Positions 1-9,172 of a DNA stretch of 64,000 nt are shown here, one piece after another. The DNA lies in NCBI GenBank assembly GCA_964035575.1, contig OZ037912.1, forward strand, positions 744,001-808,000, given 5' to 3'. The DNA comes from Rhynchopus sp. YZ270_cl-10 (lineage: Eukaryota > Euglenozoa > Diplonemea > Diplonemida > Diplonemidae). The translations under genes and the position numbers were made by a program. Below the pieces are notes generated by a model that was not told the origin of the DNA, did no database searches, and saw nothing but the letters and a program-made list of their open reading frames with translations. Each line of letters opens with the position of its first letter. The first letter of the stretch is position 1.

Positions 1-1
1 C

Positions 2-1132
2 GACATCCCGAAGGTGGCGGAGGAGACCCAGGCAGAGCTTGTCAAGGTGTTTGACCACATGATGGCCACGTTTGAGAGGCCCTGCTTCCGGGAGCGGTAT
101 GGACAGACGCGTGGGGACAGGCGGGAACGGAAGCTGCACTTTGGTGGGAGTGTACCGTCGTACTTTGCGAATGTGGTGGAGCAGTCGATCCACCGGCGCA
201 AGGTGCTGTCGATGGCAGGGATGCGGAACCTGATTGGTGAGGGGCGTCGCATCTACGAGGAGCTGGCCGCAACGAAGTTTGCAAGCGACCCTGAGATGTA
301 CTGCGGCAATGTGGGTGTGAACCGGATGCGGGAGGTGACGGGGAACACTGTGGACCTGGACACGTGTGTGTTGCGTCCTTCTGACCGAGCGACGATGGTA
401 GCGATCAACGCTGTGAACGCGAAGGCAGGTGTGCCAACGTGGGAGTGCCACTCGGAATTCTCGTCTTCTGAGCAGGCGTACGACATTGCGGACCAGGCTG
501 CACGGACACTGACAGAGCAGTTCATCAAAGACATGAAGATGACAGAGGCAGAGGCGAAGGAGCGCCGCATCCACTCATCGCAGTTCGAGCGCCCTGTTCC
601 GATGGCCACGCAGAACACACACCGTGGCAAGTGGCCTGTGTGGCACTACGTCAACTACGATGTTGTAGACTCCTTCCACGCGAACGTGCCGAACATGCAC
701 GATGTGAACGGTGCCCTGCTGCGCTCTCCGATGCACTGTGTGCAGGGCTACCTTCACGTGCACCAGCTTGCCGCATCGAAGCCCACACAGGAGGAGCAGG
801 AGGCTGCGTTGGACACATACCTGGACCGCTTCTTTGAGGATGCTGTGGCAGACTCGTGTTTCAACATGAAGTGGAAGGCGCTTGAGGAGTTCAACATGCA
901 GCTTGCACACGAACGCACGCTTGTCCACCTGATTGAAGTGACACAGGCAGAGCACCAGACAGTGTTCTCTGCCATCATGGACAGGGACGACGCGGACGCC
1001 ACGGAGGAGCGTGCGGAGCTGTTCAGGCTGCTGGATGGGAAGCAGGCGTACTCTGTTGTGGACAAGGCTGTGCGCAGCATCACACGGCAGGACATTGATG
1101 CGTGGGCGGCCGACGCTTCTGTCGTGTTGTGA
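2..1132 (+). CDS. Array gene, copy 1 (5' end outside window), unknown function
   Basis: This is the C-terminal 376 codons of the array protein, corresponding to residues 173-548 of the full copy at 2347-3993. The reading frame enters from beyond the window at base 2, so the internal GTG at 14 should not be taken as a start. It ends at TGA 1130-1132. I do not recognise the family. The segment is soluble-looking, mixed alpha-helical in appearance, with no membrane segment, and rich in His, Glu and Met. It is almost identical to copy 2, with two base differences noticed near the left edge. Confidence 0.9.
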   Translation, partial: DIPKVAEETQAELVKVFDHMMATFERPCFRERYGQTRGDRRERKLHFGGSVPSYFANVVEQSIHRRKVLSMAGMRNLIGEGRRIYEELAATKFASDPEMYCGNVGVNRMREVTGNTVDLDTCVLRPSDRATMVAINAVNAKAGVPTWECHSEFSSSEQAYDIADQAARTLTEQFIKDMKMTEAEAKERRIHSSQFERPVPMATQNTHRGKWPVWHYVNYDVVDSFHANVPNMHDVNGALLRSPMHCVQGYLHVHQLAASKPTQEEQEAALDTYLDRFFEDAVADSCFNMKWKALEEFNMQLAHERTLVHLIEVTQAEHQTVFSAIMDRDDADATEERAELFRLLDGKQAYSVVDKAVRSITRQDIDAWAADASVVL

Positions 1133-1589
1133 GTTGGGGACGCACACTATCATATTACACGCCTCCTGCCGAACACCCTTCTGGACCACTTACTCTTCAT
1201 ACCTTACACCACATAGCTGCAAACCTGTCCAGAGCAGAACGTCCACCGCATCCCTCTTTCCCGAACCTAACCACCTTCATTGTGCACGGAGTAGTGTTTT
1301 GAGTGCTCAAGCTGAGGACGTGATACCATTTAGACTGGAGTCTTTTTTCTTTTCTCTCTTTACTTTAACGTTGGAAGGGTTCTGTCATTCGCGGGCGATT
1401 GCACGTTTTTTTCTTCTTCTTTTCTTTTTGTTCAGTTCTTCAGGATATGTAGTACCCACTGGGTCAAAACCGCGATATTCTATGTGAAGTCATAATATTT
1501 TTTTTACCCCCTAGCCCTTTTTTGCAAAAGCAAGCTTCGTGTACTGTTCAGAACCAAAGAAACGCATTTTTTTTCCCATTTTTTTTAAG

Positions 1590-1630
1590 ATGTGGATGTC
1601 CGAGAGGCACATTCATCTTTCAAGTATTCT
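1590..1630 (+). repeat. E motif
   Basis: The core CGAGAGGCACATTCATCTTT is followed by CAAGT and a T-rich stretch. It lies about 460 bp after the copy 1 stop codon. Confidence 0.6.
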
Positions 1631-1775
1631 TTTTTATTTTTTTCGTCGATACAAAAAATGAGAATAATTAGGCGGGCCCTCGCGCATCGCATAGCTACCG
1701 TTTTTCTTTTTCTGTAGAATTTTTCCGTAGGTTGAAGGAAGGTGTGGAAAACAACAAGAACAACAACAAAAAACA

Positions 1776-2033
1776 ACAAATTGCCAAGAAAAAAATACGA
1801 AATGTGCTGTGGAAAAACCCCGCGCCCGATTTTTCGAAACCACCCCGTTTCATCCTGGCGCTTTGCTGGGTGGTGCTTGAGTCTGGGTGTGATTTGACGG
1901 CGAGTTTTTCGTCTGCGGATTCTGTGTTCCTTCCGCACTCCTCCTCCTCCTCAGAAGATAGGGGGTTATCGAGTCTCCCTATCCACAGCACACCCCGTTT
2001 TTTTTTTCCTCTCCCCCGAGAGCAATGACCTGT
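1776..2033 (+). mobile_element. R element (short TIR element) in array spacer
   Basis: The left end reads like ACAAATTGCCAAGAAAAAAA followed by a GTGCTGTGGAAAA block. The right end carries the inverted counterpart (CCACAGCACACCCCG, T run, GCAATGACCTGT). The same ends bound the elements at 24605-25027 and 37240-37664. The length is about 258 bp with no coding capacity of its own, as expected of a MITE-type element. The flank GTTGAAGGAAGGTG is also shared with the 37-kb copy. Confidence 0.6.
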
Positions 2034-2346
2034 TTTTTCTATTTTTTTTGGGGGGGAGATTCTCTACGCGACAATGTTTTTTTTTCTCCCTTTTCCTGTG
2101 TGGATTCAACACTGATTTTTTCCACCAAAACAAAAAGATGCAAAAATACAACGTAAAATTCCATTTTTCTTCCCCCCACGCAATCTCCTCTCTCCCCAAC
2201 ATCCACATCATCACCAAGATTACACACGCTTTTTTATATTGTCTCTCCCTTTTTTTTAGTTCTCCTCTAAACTAAAACGTTGTTTTGCTTGCATCTGATA
2301 CAGCCTTATCCTTCGAATACAAAATTGATTTAAAACACTTCTGATC

Positions 2347-3993
2347 ATGTCTGCTGATACCAGTACAGGTGTTGTCGGAGTGGTCAAACGGCTGCTTGGG
2401 ATTCGAACGGAGGCTCAACAGGGGGCTGACGTGGTGTCCAGCAGCGATGGGCTGTCGACTGCATCCACACCGCCTGCGAAGAGGGCGGTTGCGTTCGTGG
2501 GGCCGGTGGAGATCGAAGAGCTGGCGGCGGCACTGCTTCCCGACTTCTATGTTGAGGATCTGAACGACGTCATCGGGGAGGACGGTGTGCAGTGCGACGC
2601 GCTGCAGGAAGAGGTGGTGGAGGATGACGCCCGCGTGAGGCGTGAGAGAAAACGTATAAAGTTGAGGTTGGGTGTGCGTGTCAAGCGTGGGCAGGTGGAG
2701 GAAGAGGAGGAGGTCGTGGTCGAAGTGCCGCAAGTGCCGCTTGCGTCTGTAGTGGACATCGGCCTGACGCTGTCGCACATCCACGCCTTCGACTCAGCCC
2801 TGCAAAAGGCCGCAGGTGACGCAGATCTTACGCAGCAGTCGAGCGGTGTGCTTGCAGTGTGCGACATCCCGAAGGTGGCAGAGGAGACCCAGGCAGAGCT
2901 TGTCAAGGTGTTTGACCACATGATGGCCACGTTTGAGAGGCCCTGCTTCCGTGAGCGGTATGGACAGACGCGTGGGGACAGGCGGGAACGGAAGCTGCAC
3001 TTTGGTGGGAGTGTACCGTCGTACTTTGCGAATGTGGTGGAGCAGTCGATCCACCGGCGCAAGGTGCTGTCGATGGCAGGGATGCGGAACCTGATTGGTG
3101 AGGGGCGTCGCATCTACGAGGAGCTGGCCGCAACGAAGTTTGCAAGCGACCCTGAGATGTACTGCGGCAATGTGGGTGTGAACCGGATGCGGGAGGTGAC
3201 GGGGAACACTGTGGACCTGGACACGTGTGTGTTGCGTCCTTCTGACCGAGCGACGATGGTAGCGATCAACGCTGTGAACGCGAAGGCAGGTGTGCCAACG
3301 TGGGAGTGCCACTCGGAATTCTCGTCTTCTGAGCAGGCGTACGACATTGCGGACCAGGCTGCACGGACACTGACAGAGCAGTTCATCAAAGACATGAAGA
3401 TGACAGAGGCAGAGGCGAAGGAGCGCCGCATCCACTCATCGCAGTTCGAGCGCCCTGTTCCGATGGCCACGCAGAACACACACCGTGGCAAGTGGCCTGT
3501 GTGGCACTACGTCAACTACGATGTTGTAGACTCCTTCCACGCGAACGTGCCGAACATGCACGATGTGAACGGTGCCCTGCTGCGCTCTCCGATGCACTGT
3601 GTGCAGGGCTACCTTCACGTGCACCAGCTTGCCGCATCGAAGCCCACACAGGAGGAGCAGGAGGCTGCGTTGGACACATACCTGGACCGCTTCTTTGAGG
3701 ATGCTGTGGCAGACTCGTGTTTCAACATGAAGTGGAAGGCGCTTGAGGAGTTCAACATGCAGCTTGCACACGAACGCACGCTTGTCCACCTGATTGAAGT
3801 GACACAGGCAGAGCACCAGACAGTGTTCTCTGCCATCATGGACAGGGACGACGCGGACGCCACGGAGGAGCGTGCGGAGCTGTTCAGGCTGCTGGATGGG
3901 AAGCAGGCGTACTCTGTTGTGGACAAGGCTGTGCGCAGCATCACACGGCAGGACATTGATGCGTGGGCGGCCGACGCTTCTGTCGTGTTGTGA
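2347..3993 (+). CDS. Array gene, copy 2, unknown function, 548 aa
   Basis: This is a complete gene from ATG 2347 to TGA 3993. I do not recognise the family and make no functional claim. A Ser/Thr-rich head of about 45 residues is followed by a short conserved-looking segment. Next come a strongly basic stretch at residues 96-115 (many Arg/Lys, a possible nuclear signal) and an acidic run at 118-127. The rest is a long soluble domain without membrane segments or signal peptide. The start is supported by its position directly after a long T-rich tract and by identity with copy 3. Tandem near-identical copies suggest either high dosage demand or recent gene conversion. Confidence 0.9.
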   Translation: MSADTSTGVVGVVKRLLGIRTEAQQGADVVSSSDGLSTASTPPAKRAVAFVGPVEIEELAAALLPDFYVEDLNDVIGEDGVQCDALQEEVVEDDARVRRERKRIKLRLGVRVKRGQVEEEEEVVVEVPQVPLASVVDIGLTLSHIHAFDSALQKAAGDADLTQQSSGVLAVCDIPKVAEETQAELVKVFDHMMATFERPCFRERYGQTRGDRRERKLHFGGSVPSYFANVVEQSIHRRKVLSMAGMRNLIGEGRRIYEELAATKFASDPEMYCGNVGVNRMREVTGNTVDLDTCVLRPSDRATMVAINAVNAKAGVPTWECHSEFSSSEQAYDIADQAARTLTEQFIKDMKMTEAEAKERRIHSSQFERPVPMATQNTHRGKWPVWHYVNYDVVDSFHANVPNMHDVNGALLRSPMHCVQGYLHVHQLAASKPTQEEQEAALDTYLDRFFEDAVADSCFNMKWKALEEFNMQLAHERTLVHLIEVTQAEHQTVFSAIMDRDDADATEERAELFRLLDGKQAYSVVDKAVRSITRQDIDAWAADASVVL

Positions 3994-4450
3994 GTTGGGG
4001 ACGCACACTATCATATTACACGCCTCCTGCCGAACACCCTTCTGGACCACTTACTCTTCATACCTTACACCACATAGCTGCAAACCTGTCCAGAGCAGAA
4101 CGTCCACCGCATCCCTCTTTCCCGAACCTAACCACCTTCATTGTGCACGGAGTAGTGTTTTGAGTGCTCAAGCTGAGGACGTGATACCATTTAGACTGGA
4201 GTCTTTTTTCTTTTCTCTCTTTACTTTAACGTTGGAAGGGTTCTGTCATTCGCGGGCGATTGCACGTTTTTTTCTTCTTCTTTTCTTTTTGTTCAGTTCT
4301 TCAGGATATGTAGTACCCACTGGGTCAAAACCGCGATATTCTATGTGAAGTCATAATATTTTTTTTACCCCCTAGCCCTTTTTTGCAAAAGCAAGCTTCG
4401 TGTACTGTTCAGAACCAAAGAAACGCATTTTTTTTCCCATTTTTTTTAAG

Positions 4451-4491
4451 ATGTGGATGTCCGAGAGGCACATTCATCTTTCAAGTATTCT
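4451..4491 (+). repeat. E motif (array duplicate)
   Basis: Same sequence as 1590-1630, carried along with the array unit. Confidence 0.6.
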
Positions 4492-4636
4492 TTTTTATTT
4501 TTTTCGTCGATACAAAAAATGAGAATAATTAGGCGGGCCCTCGCGCATCGCATAGCTACCGTTTTTCTTTTTCTGTAGAATTTTTCCGTAGGTTGAAGGA
4601 AGGTGTGGAAAACAACAAGAACAACAACAAAAAACA

Positions 4637-4894
4637 ACAAATTGCCAAGAAAAAAATACGAAATGTGCTGTGGAAAAACCCCGCGCCCGATTTTTCGAAA
4701 CCACCCCGTTTCATCCTGGCGCTTTGCTGGGTGGTGCTTGAGTCTGGGTGTGATTTGACGGCGAGTTTTTCGTCTGCGGATTCTGTGTTCCTTCCGCACT
4801 CCTCCTCCTCCTCAGAAGATAGGGGGTTATCGAGTCTCCCTATCCACAGCACACCCCGTTTTTTTTTTCCTCTCCCCCGAGAGCAATGACCTGT
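4637..4894 (+). mobile_element. R element (array duplicate)
   Basis: Identical in position and sequence to 1776-2033 within its unit, so the insertion predates the tandem duplication. Confidence 0.6.
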
Positions 4895-5207
4895 TTTTTC
4901 TATTTTTTTTGGGGGGGAGATTCTCTACGCGACAATGTTTTTTTTTCTCCCTTTTCCTGTGTGGATTCAACACTGATTTTTTCCACCAAAACAAAAAGAT
5001 GCAAAAATACAACGTAAAATTCCATTTTTCTTCCCCCCACGCAATCTCCTCTCTCCCCAACATCCACATCATCACCAAGATTACACACGCTTTTTTATAT
5101 TGTCTCTCCCTTTTTTTTAGTTCTCCTCTAAACTAAAACGTTGTTTTGCTTGCATCTGATACAGCCTTATCCTTCGAATACAAAATTGATTTAAAACACT
5201 TCTGATC

Positions 5208-6851
5208 ATGTCTGCTGATACCAGTACAGGTGTTGTCGGAGTGGTCAAACGGCTGCTTGGGATTCGAACGGAGGCTCAACAGGGGGCTGACGTGGTGTCC
5301 AGCAGCGATGGGCTGTCGACTGCATCCACACCGCCTGCGAAGAGGGCGGTTGCGTTCGTGGGGCCGGTGGAGATCGAAGAGCTGGCGGCGGCACTGCTTC
5401 CCGACTTCTATGTTGAGGATCTGAACGACGTCATCGGGGAGGACGGTGTGCAGTGCGACGCGCTGCAGGAAGAGGTGGTGGAGGATGACGCCCGCGTGAG
5501 GCGTGAGAGAAAACGTATAAAGTTGAGGTTGGGTGTGCGTGTCAAGCGTGGGCAGGTGGAGGAAGAGGAGGAGGTCGTGGTCGAAGTGCCGCAAGTGCCG
5601 CTTGCGTCTGTAGTGGACATCGGCCTGACGCTGTCGCACATCCACGCCTTCGACTCAGCCCTGCAAAAGGCCGCAGGTGACGCAGATCTTACGCAGCAGT
5701 CGAGCGGTGTGCTTGCAGTGTGCGACATCCCGAAGGTGGCAGAGGAGACCCAGGCAGAGCTTGTCAAGGTGTTTGACCACATGATGGCCACGTTTGAGAG
5801 GCCCTGCTTCCGTGAGCGGTATGGACAGACGCGTGGGGACAGGCGGGAACGGAAGCTGCACTTTGGTGGGAGTGTACCGTCGTACTTTGCGAATGTGGTG
5901 GAGCAGTCGATCCACCGGCGCAAGGTGCTGTCGATGGCAGGGATGCGGAACCTGATTGGTGAGGGGCGTCGCATCTACGAGGAGCTGGCCGCAACGAAGT
6001 TTGCAAGCGACCCTGAGATGTACTGCGGCAATGTGGGTGTGAACCGGATGCGGGAGGTGACGGGGAACACTGTGGACCTGGACACGTGTGTGTTGCGTCC
6101 TTCTGACCGAGCGACGATGGTAGCGATCAACGCTGTGAACGCGAAGGCAGGTGTGCCAACGTGGGAGTGCCACTCGGAATTCTCGTCTTCTGAGCAGGCG
6201 TACGACATTGCGGACCAGGCTGCACGGACACTGACGGAGCAGTTCATCAAAGACATGAAGATGACGGAGGCAGAGGCGAAGGAGCGTCGCATCCACTCAT
6301 CGCAGTTCGAGCGCCCTGTTCCGATGGCAACACACAACACACACCGTGGCAAGTGGCCTGTGTGGCACTATGTGAACGTGGGTATTGACTCCTTCCACGC
6401 GAACGTGCCGAACATGCACGATGTGAACGGCGCCCTGCTGCGCTCTCCGATGCACTGTGTGCAGGGCTACCTTCACGTGCACCAGCTTGCCGCATCGAAG
6501 CCCACACAGGAGGAGCAGGAGGCTGCGTTGGACACATACCTGGACCGCTTCTTTGAGGATGCTGTGGCAGACTCGTGTTTCAACATGAAGTGGAAGGCGC
6601 TTGAGGAGTTCAACATGCAGCTTGCACACGAACGCACGCTTGTCCACCTGATTGAGGTGACACAGGCAGATCACCAGACAGTGTTCTCTGCCATCATGGA
6701 CAGGGACGACGCGGACGCCACGGAGGAGCGTGCGGAGCTGTTCAGGCTGCTGGATGGGAAGCAGGCGTATTCTGTTGTGGACAAGGCTGTGCGCAGCATC
6801 ACACGGCAGGACATTGATGCGTGGGCGGCCGACGCTTCTGTCGTGTTGTGA
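5208..6851 (+). CDS. Array gene, copy 3, unknown function, 547 aa
   Basis: This is the last copy of the array, from ATG 5208 to TGA 6851. It is the same as copy 2 through most of its length. It differs near residue 380, where a NYDVVDSF segment is replaced by NVGIDSF with one residue fewer. It also has a His for Gln substitution just before that and a Glu to Asp change further on. The 3' flank is different from that of copies 1 and 2. The switch from identity to divergence inside the gene looks like the edge of a conversion or unequal-exchange tract. Confidence 0.9.
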   Translation: MSADTSTGVVGVVKRLLGIRTEAQQGADVVSSSDGLSTASTPPAKRAVAFVGPVEIEELAAALLPDFYVEDLNDVIGEDGVQCDALQEEVVEDDARVRRERKRIKLRLGVRVKRGQVEEEEEVVVEVPQVPLASVVDIGLTLSHIHAFDSALQKAAGDADLTQQSSGVLAVCDIPKVAEETQAELVKVFDHMMATFERPCFRERYGQTRGDRRERKLHFGGSVPSYFANVVEQSIHRRKVLSMAGMRNLIGEGRRIYEELAATKFASDPEMYCGNVGVNRMREVTGNTVDLDTCVLRPSDRATMVAINAVNAKAGVPTWECHSEFSSSEQAYDIADQAARTLTEQFIKDMKMTEAEAKERRIHSSQFERPVPMATHNTHRGKWPVWHYVNVGIDSFHANVPNMHDVNGALLRSPMHCVQGYLHVHQLAASKPTQEEQEAALDTYLDRFFEDAVADSCFNMKWKALEEFNMQLAHERTLVHLIEVTQADHQTVFSAIMDRDDADATEERAELFRLLDGKQAYSVVDKAVRSITRQDIDAWAADASVVL

Positions 6852-7647
6852 GGAACACATTATTGCATATGCAGCTGCTCTCCAACACACAGTGCACACC
6901 ACTACTCCACACCTTCCACCTGCCAACTTTAGACATGCACCTTGGTACAGCCTCTTCTTTATTGTCTTCTTTTGAATCCATCTACTGGATGGTTCTCTTG
7001 TTTTCCCATAACCGTCACTACCCCAACCCATGCTTTGAAAACACAACGCAACAACACATCATTTCCCCCATCCCTTCACACCCACACCTTCTTGCCTTTT
7101 GACTGTCACTGCCTATCATGGCGCACAGAGATTTTTTACCCCATACCCCCGCTGAGGACCAAACCTTCTGCCCGAATGCGATGCGCTGAAACCCTCTAAC
7201 TCAAAAAATTCAGGCCTGAGAAAAGACATTTAATTTGCACCTCAACAGAGAGATTCAGTTTGTTTAGTTTATAGTGTGCTGCAGTGCAGTTACCCCACCG
7301 CGCTGTGTGCAAAAAGTCCACTTTTTAACTTTTTGACAAATTTGTCTGTTCTGTAGTAGGTGGGGTTCGTTCCAGAAAATGGTGCATGTGACCTGGCTCT
7401 GTCCTTCAACGTTCTAGATCTGCAAATGTGTCCCCTGCCTAATACGTTTCGGCGCGCTTCTTTGTGGGCAAGGTAAAGTCTTTTAGTGAGGTTTTTTAGT
7501 TTTATTTTTTTTTTGAAAAATGCTGTTTTGAAACTGTGACTCTGCTTGCGGCAGTTATGTAGGGGTTTTTAAGAAAAAGTTAAAACGATTTCCGTGGACT
7601 GGGTGCACTGACTCTGACCACGTTTTTTCTTGTTGTGTTTTTTAAGT

Positions 7648-7676
7648 TTAAGAGAGGCACATTTATCGTTCAAGTT
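7648..7676 (+). repeat. E motif
   Basis: The core reads AGAGAGGCACATTTATCGTT, then CAAGT and T-rich sequence. Confidence 0.5.
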
Positions 7677-8029
7677 TTTTTCTATTTTTCTTTGGTGCAC
7701 CATGGTACAGTGGGTCGTCCACACCCCCAACCCACCTTGCCTCATTCAACGTTGTGAGTGTACTGCCAAAAGAATTTCTTCGCAAAAAAAAACCCCCCCA
7801 AAAAAAACCGAATCAGCTAAAATACAGGAGAAAGATGCAAAGGGAACTTACCACCCCCAGAAACGTTTGCTTGAGAAAAAACGAGGGGAAAAAAAGCAAA
7901 AAAAAAAAAAAAAATCATGGATGACGAAGCACCGAGGCTTAGTGTCATCTTTTTTTTATTCAACCAAAAACGTGAAACTTACTCTTTTAAAAAAATGTGT
8001 CACTTATCGTTTCCTCGCCCCCCTCTACA

Positions 8030-8100
8030 CTATCTCTCACCTATTGGGGTGGTGGTGTTGCGGAGAACGGTTGAACGACGTGACACTTTCCGCACAAAGT
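8030..8100 (-). repeat. B module, inverted copy
   Basis: The reverse complement contains GCGGAAAGTGTCACGTCGTT followed by CTCCGCAACACCACCAC. This matches the + strand copies at 38944-39034 and 52513-52618 over about 50 bp with few differences. It is the only clearly inverted copy of this module in the window. Confidence 0.6.
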
Positions 8101-8349
8101 AAAAAAAACATACCCCCCCCCCTCTTCCCCTTACTGCACTCGCACGACACTAACCGCGCTTGAGTGCCACGTTTAAAAAACAGTGCCTTCCTGGCTTTTT
8201 TTTTGACATCCCCTTTATCCCTTTATGAGAAACAGTACCTTCCCCAACCACCCCATTTTTCTCTTTTACCTTTCATAACCTCCATGACGTTTTCCCTCTC
8301 CTCTGTTTTGTATCTGCTTGGTGGGGAGTGCTTCCTTTCCCTTCCTTAC

Positions 8350-8410
8350 TTTGCATCATAGAGCTCGATTGGGATGCGTTTTTGGCACGTTGTAACTACC
8401 CTTTTCGCGG
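8350..8410 (+). repeat. A module
   Basis: GAGCTCGATTGGGATGCGTT is followed by TTTGGCACGTTGTAACTAC. Related copies lie at 25728-25790 and 38808-38870. Each sits upstream of a gene, here about 760 bp before ATG 9169. Confidence 0.55.
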
Positions 8411-8831
8411 AATACAATGCCGGGATTGTTACTGCTATCATGCGTATCATCTGGTCCATCTTTGCAGAAATCAGTACTACTTCTTCGTGAGTCCCTGCTT
8501 CATCTCGTTGGGATCGGAGATCCGTGGAGAAAAAGGACCAGGGCTTGCAGGTGATTGCGAAAAACCCCAGGAATGGAGATGGCGCTGCTTTCTCGCGACT
8601 GAGGCGTGGGTGGCTGGTTTTCCCGATTCGCAGATGTGTGATGCTGGCCACATGTGTGGTACACCTCGTTTTCCTGAAAGCAGTACGTGGATCTCAGGGA
8701 TGTTAAAAATTCCCCATCCGAGTACTTCTTTGCCGTCACGTTCTGTCTGTACACGCCGAGCACAAAATCCTTTACGTGACGGCGACGAAGCAAAAAGAAA
8801 TGTCATGAACAAACAAGACACTGGTGGGTGC

Positions 8832-8940
8832 TTGTGTTCATCCGGATGGCTGGCGTCGTATTGTGGGTCAGTCGTGTGGAAGCGAACAACAAGCAACCTC
8901 AATTTTTCCTCTCCCCGTTTTCAGCCTTTTGAGCAACAAG
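8832..8940 (+). repeat. Partial D module joined to F motif
   Basis: TTCATCCGGATGGCTGGCGT matches the D module at 53170-53200. CCCCGTTTTCAGCCTTTTGA matches the F motif also found at 11694-11722 and 39047-39072. Confidence 0.5.
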
Positions 8941-9160
8941 CAAAGAGTAACGAGTCTCTCGAGCATTTTTTTTTTTTTTTTTTTTTTTTTTTGCGGAATG
9001 CAATGCCGTACCACTTTGTGTTCTTTTGTTCTCGCTGTTCTTCTTGCGGAGAAGTTTTTCCGTTATCACCTCCATTTTTGGCGGCGGCGTTTTTCTCCAC
9101 CCATTCCTTTCAGAGGGGTTTTCTACACAATAAAGACACCCCTTTCTTCTGAACATATAA

Positions 9161-9172
9161 ATGAGGGGATGA
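9161..9172 (+). promoter_or_regulatory. Four-codon upstream ORF overlapping the main start
   Basis: ATGAGGGGATGA encodes Met-Arg-Gly-stop. Its TGA overlaps the main ATG at 9169-9171 (ATGA overlap). If the first ATG is in the mRNA, a ribosome would stop exactly on the main start, which would permit termination-reinitiation control. No transcript data are available to show that it is transcribed. Confidence 0.5.

Larger units (their letters stand above)
1133..2346. other. Array spacer 1, no gene
   Basis: This non-coding spacer has long T runs and pyrimidine tracts. It holds one E motif (1590-1630) and one R element (1776-2033). A T-rich tract followed by AG (about 2250-2260) lies about 90 bp before the next start. 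The short open frames here are low-complexity and repeat unchanged in spacer 2 only because the whole unit is duplicated. Confidence 0.8.
3994..5207. other. Array spacer 2, no gene
   Basis: This spacer is a duplicate of spacer 1 at an offset of 2861 bp. It carries an E motif at 4451-4491 and an R element at 4637-4894. No independent gene is seen. Confidence 0.85.
1..6851 (+). repeat. Tandem gene array, 2861-bp unit
   Basis: The sequence repeats at a period of 2861 bp: 1-2861 matches 2862-5722, and the third copy runs to its stop at 6851. Each unit holds one gene and a spacer of about 1.2 kb. By eye the first two copies differ at only a couple of bases over their overlap. Copy 3 matches until about 6230, then gains scattered substitutions and one codon-length difference, and its 3' flank after 6851 is unrelated to the flanks of copies 1 and 2. 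The array continues to the left of the window. Confidence 0.97.
6852..9168. other. Spacer with dispersed motifs, no gene
   Basis: This is 2.3 kb of T-rich DNA with homopolymer runs (A run near 7899, T run 8966-8992). It holds an E motif (7648-7676), an inverted B module (8030-8100), an A module (8350-8410) and a D/F module (8832-8940). The open frames at 7630-8163 and 8328-9152 are low-complexity and pass through these repeats. I do not call them genes. Confidence 0.7.

Noticed and set aside
575-1189. Minus-strand frames within the array genes
   Set aside because: Antisense to the conserved array protein, His/Val-rich and without sense.
8824-9168. Upstream extension of the five-exon gene
   Set aside because: The frame is open but crosses D/F repeats and a 27-nt T run. 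ATG 9169 is the first start with plausible coding sequence after it.
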